Source: Phocaeicola dorei
GTDB lineage: Bacteria; Bacteroidota; Bacteroidia; Bacteroidales; Bacteroidaceae
Assembly (NCBI RefSeq): GCF_013009555.1
Contig: NZ_CP046176.1
Span: 961,501 to 1,025,500, forward strand
DNA length: 64,000 nt
Direction: 5' to 3'
Part shown: positions 42,593 to 52,010 of the stretch, piece after piece
Position numbering within the stretch: the stretch's first letter is position 1
How the letters are laid out: each line of letters starts with the position of its first letter
Position numbers and translations under genes: made by a program
The notes under the pieces: model-generated
Told to the model about the DNA's origin: nothing
Seen by the model: the letters and a program-made list of their open reading frames with translations, nothing else
Database searches by the model: none

Positions 42593-43510
42593 ATGCCGTT
42601 AAATTTACCCGATAAACTACCTGCTATTGAATTGCTGAAGGAGGAAAATATCTTCGTCATAGACAATTCACGTGCCAGTGCACAGGATATTCGTCCGTTA
42701 AAAATCGTGATATTGAATTTGATGCCGTTGAAGATAACGACAGAAACGGATTTGGTACGTTTGCTTTCCAACACTCCCTTGCAGTTGGAAATATCATTTA
42801 TGAAGTTGAAAAGCCATACATCGAAAAATACGCCGGTGGAACATATGAAAGCATTCTATCATGACTTTGATTTGATGCGTGGCGAGAAATATGACGGGAT
42901 GATTATTACGGGGGCTCCGGTAGAGCAGATGCCGTATGAGGATGTGAATTATTGGAATGAGATTACTACTATTTTTGATTGGGCGCGTACTCATGTTACC
43001 TCAACTCTCTATATTTGTTGGGCGGCCCAAGCCGGGCTTTATCATTTCTATGGAGTTCCCAAATATCCGCTGAAACAAAAAATGTTTGGTATTTTCCGCC
43101 ATCATATCAATGTACAGGGATTGCCCATATTCCGTGGTTTTGATGATGAGTTTTTTGTACCACATAGCCGTCATACCGAAATACACCGTGAGGATATTCT
43201 GAAAGTAAAAGAGTTGGCTTTGATAGCTGAGTCTGATGAGTCTGGGGTTTATATGGCTATGGCTCGTAATGGGCGTGAATTCTTTATTACCGGGCATTCG
43301 GAGTATTCTCCTTATACGCTTGATACGGAATATAAGCGTGATTTGGGGAAAGGGTTGCCTATTGAAATGCCTGTAAATTATTATAAGGACGATAATCCGG
43401 ACAATGCCCCGGTGGTGCGTTGGCGCGGACATGCCAATTTGTTGTTTTCTAATTGGTTGAACTATTATGTATATCAGGAAACCCCGTTTGATATAAACGA
43501 GATACGATGA
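42593..43510 (+). CDS. metA: Homoserine O-acyltransferase MetA (probably acetyl-CoA-specific)
   Basis: A 305-aa enzyme that acylates homoserine, the entry step to methionine. MetA family motifs: [62 protein letters not shown] with nucleophile Cys142, [10 protein letters not shown], and [20 protein letters not shown] with the catalytic His/Glu pair. Residue 111 is Glu (GAPVE-Q), the residue reported to select acetyl-CoA; succinyl-specific enzymes such as the E. coli one have Gly there. So the common label succinyltransferase is probably wrong for this protein. Its stop overlaps the start of the U32 gene by 4 bases (ATGA), so the two are translationally coupled. Confidence 0.94.
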   Translation: MPLNLPDKLPAIELLKEENIFVIDNSRASAQDIRPLKIVILNLMPLKITTETDLVRLLSNTPLQLEISFMKLKSHTSKNTPVEHMKAFYHDFDLMRGEKYDGMIITGAPVEQMPYEDVNYWNEITTIFDWARTHVTSTLYICWAAQAGLYHFYGVPKYPLKQKMFGIFRHHINVQGLPIFRGFDDEFFVPHSRHTEIHREDILKVKELALIAESDESGVYMAMARNGREFFITGHSEYSPYTLDTEYKRDLGKGLPIEMPVNYYKDDNPDNAPVVRWRGHANLLFSNWLNYYVYQETPFDINEIR

Positions 43511-45336
43511 TCAGACAACGAAAAATAGAATTATTAGCTCCTGCTAAAAATCTGGAGTGCGGTATTGCAGCTGTTGATCACGGTGCTGATGCCATTTATA
43601 TTGGTGCTCCCCGTTTCGGAGCACGTGCGGCTGCGGGGAATTCATTGGAGGATATTGCTGAGTTGGTGCGGTACGCTCATGTATATAATGTCCGTATCTA
43701 TGTGACTGTGAATACGATTCTGAAGGATGAGGAACTGAAAGATACGGAAAAAATGATTTGGGATTTATACCGTGCCGGAGTGGATGCTTTGATAGTGCAG
43801 GATATGGGATTGTTGGAATTGAATCTGCCACCTATACCGTTACATGCCAGCACGCAGATGGATAATCGTACTTCTCAAAAAGTAAGATTCCTGGCTGAGG
43901 CAGGTTTCCGTCAGGTGGTATTGGCTCGTGAACTTTCTCTTGTTGAAATAGAAAATATCCATCATGCTTGTCCTGATGTGCCTTTGGAGGTATTTGTACA
44001 TGGTGCTTTGTGTGTAAGCTATAGTGGACAATGTTATGTTAGTCAGGCTTGTTTTGGGCGTAGTGCCAACCGGGGGGAATGTGCCCAGTTCTGTCGCCTT
44101 GCTTTTGATATGATAGACGCGGACGGTAAATCTATAGTAAGGAATAAGCATCTATTGTCTCTGAAAGATTTGAATCAGAGCGAAGAGTTGGAGCAATTGC
44201 TGGATGCCGGAGCTTCTTCCCTGAAAATAGAGGGACGTTTGAAGGATGTATCTTACGTTAAAAATGTAACAGCTTACTATCGCCAGAAGCTGGATACTAT
44301 TTTCAAACGTCGTAAAGAGTATATCCGTGCTTCATCGGGAGAAGTGAAATTAGAGTTCAAACCTCAATTGGATAAGAGTTTCAGTCGTGGTTTTACTAAT
44401 TATTTTCTTTTTGACAGGAATAAGGATATTTTTTCTTTTGATACTCCCAAGTCTTTAGGGGAGGAGATGGGAACAGTGAAGGAAATTCGTGGTAATTATC
44501 TTACCGTAGCCGGAATCAAGTCTTTTAATAATGGAGATGGTGTTTGTTTTTTGGATGAGACTGGTAAGTTGCAGGGATTTCGCATAAACCGGGTGGAGAA
44601 TAATAAATTATTTCCTCAGGAGATGCCTCGGATAAAGCCCCGTACGATACTTTATCGTAATTTTGATCAGGAATTTGAGAGGTTGATGTCGCGTAAATCA
44701 GCCGAAAGGAAAATTGCTGTCATTTTAAAATTGGCTGAGAATAATCGGGGCTTTACTCTGTCTCTGACTGATGAAGATGATAACAGTGTCAGTGTGGTGC
44801 TGGAAAGGGAGAAGGAACGTGCCCGTACTCTGCAGGAAGATAACTTGCGTACACAACTTGGAAAGTTAGGAAATACTCCATTTGAAGCATCAGATATAGT
44901 GATTGACTGGTCGGACAATTGGTTTATTCCGGCTTCTATGCTTGCCGAACTTCGCCGTAAGGGAATAGAGAAACTGCTGGAAGTGCGCCGTATTAACTAT
45001 CGGCAGGAAATTTACAAGTTGCCTCGAACGCATCATGCTTTTCCTGTGAATGAATTGACTTATTTGGGAAATGTGATGAATGCTGATGCTGTTTCCTTCT
45101 ATAGGAATCATGGTGTGCAGCGTATTGCTCCGGCTTATGAAAAGGCTCCGGCAGAAGAAGCAGTATTGATGTTTTGCAAGCATTGTTTGCGTTATAGTAT
45201 GGGATGGTGCCCCTCTTGGCATAAAGTGCGTTCTCCTTATAAGGAACCTTATTATCTGGTTAGCTCGGATAACAGGCGTTTCCGTTTAGAGTTTGATTGT
45301 AAGAATTGTCAGATGAAAGTCTATGCTGAAAAGTAA
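43507..45336 (+). CDS. U32 family protein with C-terminal DUF3656 (RlhA-like)
   Basis: A 609-aa protein of the peptidase U32 family, whose members act in RNA hydroxylation (RlhA makes 5-hydroxycytidine in 23S rRNA; TrhP acts on tRNA) rather than as true proteases. N-terminal TIM-barrel: [44 protein letters not shown], and the signature cysteine cluster [38 protein letters not shown] (4Fe-4S-type ligands). A DUF3656-like region follows (about 380-500), and a C-terminal pair CKHC...CP plus CKNC may bind metal. Overlaps metA by 4 bases and the next gene by 14. The specific RNA target in Bacteroides is inferred only. Confidence 0.9.
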   Translation: MIRQRKIELLAPAKNLECGIAAVDHGADAIYIGAPRFGARAAAGNSLEDIAELVRYAHVYNVRIYVTVNTILKDEELKDTEKMIWDLYRAGVDALIVQDMGLLELNLPPIPLHASTQMDNRTSQKVRFLAEAGFRQVVLARELSLVEIENIHHACPDVPLEVFVHGALCVSYSGQCYVSQACFGRSANRGECAQFCRLAFDMIDADGKSIVRNKHLLSLKDLNQSEELEQLLDAGASSLKIEGRLKDVSYVKNVTAYYRQKLDTIFKRRKEYIRASSGEVKLEFKPQLDKSFSRGFTNYFLFDRNKDIFSFDTPKSLGEEMGTVKEIRGNYLTVAGIKSFNNGDGVCFLDETGKLQGFRINRVENNKLFPQEMPRIKPRTILYRNFDQEFERLMSRKSAERKIAVILKLAENNRGFTLSLTDEDDNSVSVVLEREKERARTLQEDNLRTQLGKLGNTPFEASDIVIDWSDNWFIPASMLAELRRKGIEKLLEVRRINYRQEIYKLPRTHHAFPVNELTYLGNVMNADAVSFYRNHGVQRIAPAYEKAPAEEAVLMFCKHCLRYSMGWCPSWHKVRSPYKEPYYLVSSDNRRFRLEFDCKNCQMKVYAEK

Positions 45337-46285
45337 GTACATCGGATTACTGTTTTTGGTATTGGCTATTTTGATGGCTTGCCAATATCCTTCACCTGTT
45401 ACTTCGAGTGAGGATATGCCGCAAAAGACAAGGGATTCTGTCAATTATTTGGTGGAACGGCATTATACATTAAACAGTAATTTTGAGGTTACTTCAGATT
45501 CGCTTATGTTACAGCAACTACCATTGGTTGATGTGCTTCCTGTTTTTAAAGGAGAACGGCTGGTGGTAGCGGAGTTTATGATACAACCTGCTGATAGTGT
45601 GGATTCTGTATGGGTGAAGGTCGCACGGGACCAGGAAACAATGGGATGGGTACATGAAAAGGAATTGTTGGAGAAAGTAGTCCCTGTGGATTCAGTGTCA
45701 CAGTTTATTCATTTTTTCAGTAATTCTCATACCATCGCTTTCTTTATCATATTAGGCTTTTTCGGTATTTGGTATGTTCATAGGGCTATTCGTCGCCAGA
45801 AGCTGCAATTAATTTGGTTGAATGATATTGATAGCGTTTTTCCTACAGTTCTTTCTTGGTTGGTAGCTACCGCAGCTACGCTTTATGCTAGTATTCAGCA
45901 TTTTGTTCCAGGAACTTGGGAGCAGTTTTATTATAATCCTTCTTTGAATCCTTTTAGCTTGCCTTTTATTCTTTCTCTTTTCATGTTTAATATTTGGGGA
46001 ATTATTCTTGTGGGGTTGGCTACTTTAGATGATTTGTTTCATCAGACACATATTGAAGCTGCATGTTTTTATTTGTTGGGATTGATGTCCTGCTGCATCT
46101 TTCTATATTTGTTTTTTACATTTACTACGTACTACTATTTGGGTTATCCATGTTTATTGGTATATGCTGTATGGTCATTTAATCGTATAAAGCACGCTTC
46201 TCGGTATAAATTCAGTTGTGGAAATTGCGGGGCGAAGATGAAGAATAAAGGAGTGTGTCCTCATTGCGGCGCTGTCAATGAATAA
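45323..46285 (+). CDS. Zinc-ribbon membrane lipoprotein of unknown function
   Basis: A 320-aa protein I do not recognise as a named family. Lipoprotein-like start [20 protein letters not shown] (lipobox Cys20), an extracytoplasmic region of about 110 residues that resembles an SH3-like module (VLPVFKGERLVVAEFMIQP... WVKVARDQETMGWVHEKELL), then about five membrane helices (TIAFFIILGFFGIWYV; VLSWLVATAATLYASI; LPFILSLFMFNIWGIILVGLA; ACFYLLGLMSCCIFLYLFF; YLGYPCLLVYAVW), and a C-terminal zinc ribbon CGNCGAKMKNKGVCPHCG. The start overlaps the U32 gene by 14 bases, so it is the last gene of a metA-U32 transcript. Confidence 0.75.
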   Translation: MLKSKYIGLLFLVLAILMACQYPSPVTSSEDMPQKTRDSVNYLVERHYTLNSNFEVTSDSLMLQQLPLVDVLPVFKGERLVVAEFMIQPADSVDSVWVKVARDQETMGWVHEKELLEKVVPVDSVSQFIHFFSNSHTIAFFIILGFFGIWYVHRAIRRQKLQLIWLNDIDSVFPTVLSWLVATAATLYASIQHFVPGTWEQFYYNPSLNPFSLPFILSLFMFNIWGIILVGLATLDDLFHQTHIEAACFYLLGLMSCCIFLYLFFTFTTYYYLGYPCLLVYAVWSFNRIKHASRYKFSCGNCGAKMKNKGVCPHCGAVNE

Positions 46286-46474
46286 TTTTATTGTTTGCTT
46301 CTTTTAACAAAGACTCAAGCAGTTTTCTATAGTAAACAGCATTTTCTCTATGTACATACACTCAAACGAATAGGTTTGTTTTAGGAGCTATTCGCTTCAT
46401 TTGCAGCAATAATAAAGTTCTTACTTTTCTTAGTGTGACAGAAAATAAATTTGATTTGGTAAATGTGGAAACAG

Positions 46475-46503
46475 AAAGGGAGTTCTGCGAAGAACCCCCT
46501 TTT
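46475..46503. terminator. Bidirectional terminator
   Basis: AAAGGG-a-GTTC, loop TGCGAA, GAAC-c-CCCTTT followed by TTTTATTTTT. It lies between convergent genes. Confidence 0.8.
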
Positions 46504-46520
46504 TATTTTTGCAAGAATGG

Positions 46521-48944
46521 TTAGAAGTGATAACGTATATCCACCCCCAGTTGCAAAGGTCTGCTTTTTTGTTCGAATCCTCTATGCATGGTTTCAAAAT
46601 AGAAGGTCGTATAATCCTTGTTGGTTAAATTACGTCCCCATACATCTATCTGTAAAGCTTCTGTCTGCAAAGAAATGCGCCCGTTCAGTGTTCCGTAAAA
46701 ACTTTGTGAGACATTGTTTTTTTCAGTCCAATAAATTTTTCCTGCTCCGGTATAGCTCATGCCTAAAGTCAGGCTTTGCATCCAATTGCTTTTATCGAAA
46801 AAGAAACTATAATTTGCGCCTGCATTCATGGTATGGCGGGGAACAAATGGTACATAATTGCCGCTATAATCAATTTGCTCTTCTGATGATGTAGTACCTC
46901 CGTCATATTTTTTGAATGTGGAATGAGTATATCCATAACTTACATTCATATTCAGGTTTTTGTTGATAGATGCCAGAAAGCTGGCCTCTACTCCATAACT
47001 TTCGCTACTACCGGCATTGACCATCATTCGTCCCAAGCCACTATTGACAAATTTGGCGATTTGTTGGTCGTGGGTATCCATGTAGAATGCGGCAAGGTCG
47101 GTCTTCAGTTTGCCGTTGAACAAACTGAGATGTGATCCCACTTCGTAATTCCAGCTGTACTCGGGCTTGTAGACTGTTGTTTCTTGTACGTTCAATTCTT
47201 TTCCGTAGTTGGGCATGTGTTGCTTGATCATTCCTTCTATCATACCTGCCATAGATTCTGGTGCCTTGTTTAGTATGGCTTCAATCATTTTTTGTTGCAT
47301 GTCACTTTGTATCAGTTCTGAAAACATCTGTACGTTATACCCTCCGGAACGATATCCTTTGGTTATGCTTACATACATATTGTTTGCAGGGCTGAAATCG
47401 TATTTAAAAGCTAGTTTGGGAAGTAGCTGTACATAGTCGTTTTTTTCTTTTCCTTCCAATAGCGGTGCGGCATTCAAATTTCTGAATGGAATATTAAGGG
47501 GAGGCATTGCCATTTTAAGAAAGAAATCGAAATCGATATTACTATCCGAGAAATAATTCATAGACATTTTTTCATATTCCAAACGCAAACCTGCTGTTAC
47601 TGAAAGGCCTTTCACAAACAGGTCATTGAATGTAGATTGGTGGTACAGTGCGGTGCTGAATACCGGTGTGTCAAAACTTCCACTTACGCGGATACGGTTG
47701 TTCAAAACGTCCAGACTCATTTCAGGGGTACGGGGATTGTCTAAATGAATTTTCTTGAAAGTATTGTTGATGTTTCCTTCGATCATATCGGTCACTCCGT
47801 CCTCCATGAAGTTTACCGGACCGGTGGTATGTAGCCATTGATAAAAACCACTAACTCCTGTAACCCATTGCCAGCGCTTGTTGTTTTTGCTTTTAAAAGT
47901 AATCTCTTCACTGATGGTATTCAGACGTTGCTTCTGCTCAATAGTATAAATGCTGACAGGCAGGAAATCCTGGTCCATAAACATACGGTCATTTAAATTC
48001 TGAAATCCAGTAACAGCGCTTAAGATAAACTTTTGTGCCTGGTATTCAATATTCAAACCGGTATTGAACAGTCCACGGCGATAAGTACAATCCTGATCGT
48101 ATGAAATCTTCCCTGTGTAGTTTTTATATTTTTCATTCTCTTTGTCGTATCCGTCTATAGCTCCTGTATAGTAATAAGGGTATCCTCCTTCGTCACTATA
48201 ATCATAGCCTATGGTAAAGTCTAGTTTTAGGTTTTCTGAAGGCAGCCAGATAGCATGTATTCGTCCGCCTCCCGCTTCCATATTATCTACTTTTTTCCCA
48301 TTAAGAGAATTGCGGAAGAATCCGTCTGAGCCCTCATAATAACCACCGGCGGAGAAAGCAAAACAGTCACTCCAACGATGGTAATGGGTTAATGAAGCAC
48401 TGCGGTAGTTACTTTTTGTTCCATAACTCAGTTTTACGTCTGTTCCCTGATAGGAGAATGGAGAGCGGGTATGTACTTTGATTAATCCCCCCATGGTATT
48501 GCGTCCGTACAAGGTTCCTTGTGGACCGCGAAGAATATCAATACGTTCTATATCATAAAAATTGAAATCAAATGCAGATTTGTCAATGTAAGGGATATTG
48601 TCCACATACAAACCTACCGCAGGAGTGTTGATACGCGAACCGATTCCCCGGATATAAATAGCTGAGGTGAGTCTTGAACCATAGTCGGGCATAAAGAAAT
48701 TGGGTACCAGTGAACTCACGTTCTTTAAAGTTGTGATTTGGTTTGCTTGCATATCTTTTTGGGAGAGTAAAGATACGGCTGTAGGGAGTTCCCTTAATTT
48801 TCCGGTTTCTTTAGGTGAAGCGATAACCACCACCTCTTCTATATCAATGACTTTCGTAGTGTCCTTAGGCAGCGTGTTGATATTTTCCGCAAAAGTTGTT
48901 GTAGCCAGCAGGCAGGATGTAATGAATAAAATGTTTTTTCTCAT
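46521..48944 (-). CDS. TonB-dependent outer-membrane receptor (siderophore/vitamin type)
   Basis: An 807-aa receptor outside the SusC class: signal peptide (MRKNILFITSCLLATTTFAE), short TonB-box region (IDIEEVVVIASP), plug (LPTAVSLLSQKDMQANQITTLKNVSSLVPNFFMPDYGSRLTSAIYIRGIGSRINTPAVGLYVDNIPYIDKSAFDFNFYDIERIDILRGPQGTLYGRNTMGGLIKVHTRSP), and a 22-strand barrel ending in QLGVDIRYHF. The plug resembles the Caulobacter/siderophore-type receptors. There is no SusD partner, so the ligand is probably a small molecule (iron chelate, cobalamin or similar), which the sequence does not tell. A LuxR-type regulator gene lies 169 bases upstream on the same strand. Confidence 0.92.
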   Translation of the reverse strand: MRKNILFITSCLLATTTFAENINTLPKDTTKVIDIEEVVVIASPKETGKLRELPTAVSLLSQKDMQANQITTLKNVSSLVPNFFMPDYGSRLTSAIYIRGIGSRINTPAVGLYVDNIPYIDKSAFDFNFYDIERIDILRGPQGTLYGRNTMGGLIKVHTRSPFSYQGTDVKLSYGTKSNYRSASLTHYHRWSDCFAFSAGGYYEGSDGFFRNSLNGKKVDNMEAGGGRIHAIWLPSENLKLDFTIGYDYSDEGGYPYYYTGAIDGYDKENEKYKNYTGKISYDQDCTYRRGLFNTGLNIEYQAQKFILSAVTGFQNLNDRMFMDQDFLPVSIYTIEQKQRLNTISEEITFKSKNNKRWQWVTGVSGFYQWLHTTGPVNFMEDGVTDMIEGNINNTFKKIHLDNPRTPEMSLDVLNNRIRVSGSFDTPVFSTALYHQSTFNDLFVKGLSVTAGLRLEYEKMSMNYFSDSNIDFDFFLKMAMPPLNIPFRNLNAAPLLEGKEKNDYVQLLPKLAFKYDFSPANNMYVSITKGYRSGGYNVQMFSELIQSDMQQKMIEAILNKAPESMAGMIEGMIKQHMPNYGKELNVQETTVYKPEYSWNYEVGSHLSLFNGKLKTDLAAFYMDTHDQQIAKFVNSGLGRMMVNAGSSESYGVEASFLASINKNLNMNVSYGYTHSTFKKYDGGTTSSEEQIDYSGNYVPFVPRHTMNAGANYSFFFDKSNWMQSLTLGMSYTGAGKIYWTEKNNVSQSFYGTLNGRISLQTEALQIDVWGRNLTNKDYTTFYFETMHRGFEQKSRPLQLGVDIRYHF

Positions 48945-49113
48945 ATTTATTGTTTGGTTTTATTTGATACATCACGGATGACCAGAGTTGTTACAAGTTT
49001 CTACCAGGCGGAAAATTTATACATTCCACTCTGTATAATCCATGATGGAGAATGATTCCGGCTGCAAAGTAACGGTAAACCTGATATGTGTGCAATCCTA
49101 ATAAATGAGGATT
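48945..49113 (-). promoter_or_regulatory. Structured leader candidate of the TonB receptor gene
   Basis: On the minus strand nested pairings are possible: TTATACA/TGTATAA, GTGGAA/TTCCGC and a longer-range CAGAGT/ACTCTG. These could be a leader fold, but they overlap and cannot all form at once, and I recognise no riboswitch class. A weak promoter-like TTACTTTG sits at forward 49064-49071. Confidence 0.3.
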
Positions 49114-49707
49114 TTATATTCTGTCTGCCTCAATGTAACCGTTCATCACAGCATAGACAGTTAGCCCGGATACAGATTTGATACCCAGTTTTTCGGTAAT
49201 ATTCTTGCGGTGGGAGATGACAGTGGTCAGGCTGATATGAAGTTTGTCTGCTATTTCCTTATTGATAAGTCCTTTGGTGATAAGTATCAATACTTCTATT
49301 TCCCGGATAGACAATTCATGTTCTGTTTTTTCTATATGCATTGCTTTATCTACTGCTTGTTTTCTTGCCTGATGTCCATATTGGCGTAATTGATGGATGT
49401 CTTTTATCAAAGAACCTTCATCTTGGTAGATATTCAGCTTGGGGATACCGGATAATTGAGGTTGGTTGTCACCTCCTGCTAATACAATTGTTTTTGGTTT
49501 ACGAAGTAAAAAGAAGGAAGTATGTTCAAAATAGATTTGGGCAGAAATAAAATAGTGGGCATACATGTCCGGTGTGTCATCCGTCAACTCACCAAACGAA
49601 TGGAATACACGGATAGTAGCCATTGGAATGATATCTTCCAAAATGTTTTTTAACCCCAGACAAGTAAGGGTATTTGGATCTACTATGGCTATTTCGGGAT
49701 GATGCAT
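49114..49707 (-). CDS. LuxR-type transcriptional regulator with degenerate receiver
   Basis: A 197-aa regulator. The C-terminal LuxR/GerE helix-turn-helix is clear: ELSIREIEVLILITKGLINKEIADKLHISLTTVISHRKNITEKLGIKSVSGLTVYAVMNGYI. The N-terminal part starts like a response-regulator receiver (HHPEIAIVDPNTLTCLGLKNILED) but the strand that should end in the phosphoacceptor Asp reads MYAHYFISAQIYFEH with no Asp, so phosphorylation in the usual way is unlikely. A promoter element at 49724-49731 lies on the N-terminal extension of the longest frame, so the ATG at 49707 is the start. It is probably the regulator of the TonB receptor gene that follows it. Confidence 0.85.
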   Translation of the reverse strand: MHHPEIAIVDPNTLTCLGLKNILEDIIPMATIRVFHSFGELTDDTPDMYAHYFISAQIYFEHTSFFLLRKPKTIVLAGGDNQPQLSGIPKLNIYQDEGSLIKDIHQLRQYGHQARKQAVDKAMHIEKTEHELSIREIEVLILITKGLINKEIADKLHISLTTVISHRKNITEKLGIKSVSGLTVYAVMNGYIEADRI

Positions 49708-49723
49708 AATGCTTTCTTTGGTG

Positions 49724-49731
49724 CAAAGATA
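49724..49731 (-). promoter_or_regulatory. -7 element of the LuxR-type gene
   Basis: TATCTTTG on the minus strand, 16 bases before the ATG at 49707; rules out the upstream starts. Confidence 0.6.
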
Positions 49732-49841
49732 CATATCTTTTAGAAAAAATAGGTTCATAAAGATGAAGAAATCTTCTTTTGGACAACTAAGTCCCTCACT
49801 TATTTGTTGTTAGAGTATATAAAGCTTAAAACCTTAACAAT

Positions 49842-51191
49842 ATGAAATATGATATAGCGATAATCGGTGGGGGACCTGCCGGATATACGGCTGCGGAAAG
49901 AGCTGCTGCCGGAGGATTGAAAACTGTGATTTTTGAAAAGAAAGCCATGGGAGGTGTTTGTTTGAATGAAGGATGTATCCCTACGAAAACTCTTTTGTAT
50001 TCAGCAAAATTATTGGATAATGCAAAAGGTGCGGCAAAATATGGAATTGCTGTACCGGATGGAATCAGCTTCAATTTGGAGAAAATAATAGACCGTAAAG
50101 ATAAAGTGGTCAAGAAACTGACCGGAGGTGTAAAACAGACTGTGAAATCTTATGGAGCCGAATTGATAGAAAAAGAAGCGGTTATAACCGGAGAAGATAA
50201 TGGACTGATTCAAATTTTAGCCGGAGGAGAAAAATATGAAGTGACTTATCTGTTGGTTTGTACAGGTTCGGATACCGTGATTCCACCCATTAAAGGCTTG
50301 TCGGAAATAGATTATTGGACTTCCAAAGAGGCTTTGGAAATGGCTGCATTACCTAAATCGCTGGCTATTATTGGTGGCGGAGTAATTGGAATGGAATTTG
50401 CTTCTTTCTTTAATAGTATGGGGGTAAAGGTGAGTGTCATTGAGATGATGCCTGAAATATTAGGGGCTATGGACAAGGAAACCAGTGCGATGTTACGTAC
50501 AGAGTATCAGAAGCGAGGGATTAACTTCCAATTGAATTCTAAAGTGATTGAAGTCAGTCCGGCAGGAGTTACCATAGAAAAAGCCGGTAAATTATCACTG
50601 ATTGAAGCGGATAAGGTTCTGGTAAGTGTAGGCAGAAAAGCGAATCTGAACCAAGTGGGGCTGGATAAACTAAAAGTGGAAATGGTGCGTAACGGTGTAA
50701 AAGTGGATGAACACATGCTTACTTCCCATCCTAAAGTCTATGCTTGTGGAGATATAACCGGATACTCCATGTTGGCTCATACGGCTATTCGTGAAAGCGA
50801 AGTTGCCATTAATCATATTCTGGGAGTGGAGGACCGGATGAATTATCATTGTGTACCGGGGGTGGTATATACGAATCCTGAACTGGCCGGAGTGGGAAAA
50901 ACGGAAGAGGAGTTGAAAGCATCAGGAACTAGCTATCATGTACAGAAATTACCGATGGCTTATTCGGGGCGTTTCGTGGCAGAAAATGAAACAGGGAACG
51001 GGCTTTGCAAATTGATTTTGGATGAGGAAGACCGCATTATAGGTTGCCATTTGTTGGGAAATCCTGCTTCGGAAATAATCGTTGTAGCGGGGATTGCCGT
51101 TCAATATGGATATACTGTAGAAGAATTTCAAAAAACGGTATTTCCACATCCTACGGTAGGCGAGATTTATCACGAAACACTTTTTGCATAA
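49842..51191 (+). CDS. lpdA: Dihydrolipoyl dehydrogenase (E3)
   Basis: A 449-aa flavoprotein that reoxidises lipoamide of 2-oxoacid dehydrogenase complexes with NAD. FAD-binding YDIAIIGGGPAGYTAAERAAAGG; redox disulfide GGVCLNEGCIPTKTLLYSAK (CxxxxC); NAD-binding LAIIGGGVIGMEFASFFNSMGVKVSVIE; GDITGYSMLAHTAIRE; C-terminal dimer interface with the catalytic His-Glu (FPHPTVGEIYHETLFA). Its stop codon overlaps the start of the lipoate ligase gene by one base (TAATG). First gene of an operon that holds everything needed for a lipoylated dehydrogenase. Confidence 0.96.
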   Translation: MKYDIAIIGGGPAGYTAAERAAAGGLKTVIFEKKAMGGVCLNEGCIPTKTLLYSAKLLDNAKGAAKYGIAVPDGISFNLEKIIDRKDKVVKKLTGGVKQTVKSYGAELIEKEAVITGEDNGLIQILAGGEKYEVTYLLVCTGSDTVIPPIKGLSEIDYWTSKEALEMAALPKSLAIIGGGVIGMEFASFFNSMGVKVSVIEMMPEILGAMDKETSAMLRTEYQKRGINFQLNSKVIEVSPAGVTIEKAGKLSLIEADKVLVSVGRKANLNQVGLDKLKVEMVRNGVKVDEHMLTSHPKVYACGDITGYSMLAHTAIRESEVAINHILGVEDRMNYHCVPGVVYTNPELAGVGKTEEELKASGTSYHVQKLPMAYSGRFVAENETGNGLCKLILDEEDRIIGCHLLGNPASEIIVVAGIAVQYGYTVEEFQKTVFPHPTVGEIYHETLFA

Positions 51192-51943
51192 TGTTTTGCA
51201 TAGATAACCGCTGTACGGATGTTTATTTCAATTTGGCAGTGGAGGAGTATCTTTTAAAGCAGACACAGGGGGATTATTTTGTAATTTGGCAGTCGGAACC
51301 TTCCGTGGTCATGGGCAAGAATCAGTCTGTTCGTGCCGAGGTGAATGAGGATTACAGGATAGAGAAGGGCATTCGTTTGGCTCGTAGGTTTTCGGGAGGT
51401 GGTGCAGTTTACCATGATAAGGGAAATATTAATCTTACTTTTATAGAAACGACATCGCAACCCCTGTTTGAAGACTATTTGCAGCGTATTGTTGGTTTTC
51501 TGGAAACGATGGGAGTCACGGCCTATACGGATGAGCGTTTGGGGATTTATCTGGATGGAAAGAAAATATCGGGCAGTGCGCAATGTATTCATAAAAACCG
51601 TGTGATGTATCATTGTACTTTGTTATTTTCTGCAAACTTGGATGTACTTCATACAGTGTTGAAGGGGAAGTCTGATGAATTGGAGTCGATTCCCGGATTA
51701 AAGAATATCCGTGCCGTACCGTCTGTACCTAGTGAAGTGGTCAATCTCAATTGTTTTTTGGATGTTTCGGTGAATATCAAACGGTTTATTCATCTTTTGT
51801 TTCATTACTTCTTGATAGAAGATGAAAAGAATAGCATTTATCATTTTTCCCGAAAGGATTTGGCGGCAATCGAGTTGCTGAAAGTAGAAAAATATGCTAA
51901 TGAGGATTGGATACATCACCGGGTCACCTTAAAAAAGATTTAA
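51191..51943 (+). CDS. lplA: Lipoate-protein ligase
   Basis: A 250-aa ligase that attaches lipoate to the E2 lipoyl lysine, using ATP. LplA/LipB fold motifs: TDVYFNLAVEEYLL, FVIWQSEPSVVMGKNQSVRAEVN, RLARRFSGGGAVYHDKGNINLTF (the RRxSGGGAVxHD signature), and KISGSAQCIHKNRVMYHCTLLFSANLDVL. It is shorter than E. coli LplA (about 337 aa), lacking most of the C-terminal accessory domain. The frame is open from 51044, but the ATG at 51191, coupled to the lpdA stop by TAATG, is the start. It sits between E3 and E2, so scavenged lipoate can be loaded directly on the complex. Confidence 0.92.
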   Translation: MFCIDNRCTDVYFNLAVEEYLLKQTQGDYFVIWQSEPSVVMGKNQSVRAEVNEDYRIEKGIRLARRFSGGGAVYHDKGNINLTFIETTSQPLFEDYLQRIVGFLETMGVTAYTDERLGIYLDGKKISGSAQCIHKNRVMYHCTLLFSANLDVLHTVLKGKSDELESIPGLKNIRAVPSVPSEVVNLNCFLDVSVNIKRFIHLLFHYFLIEDEKNSIYHFSRKDLAAIELLKVEKYANEDWIHHRVTLKKI

Positions 51944-52010
51944 GTTAAAACTTTCTTTTTCAGTGGCTTGTTGTTCATATAAAAGGATTAAAAAAAATAA
52001 AATTATCAAT

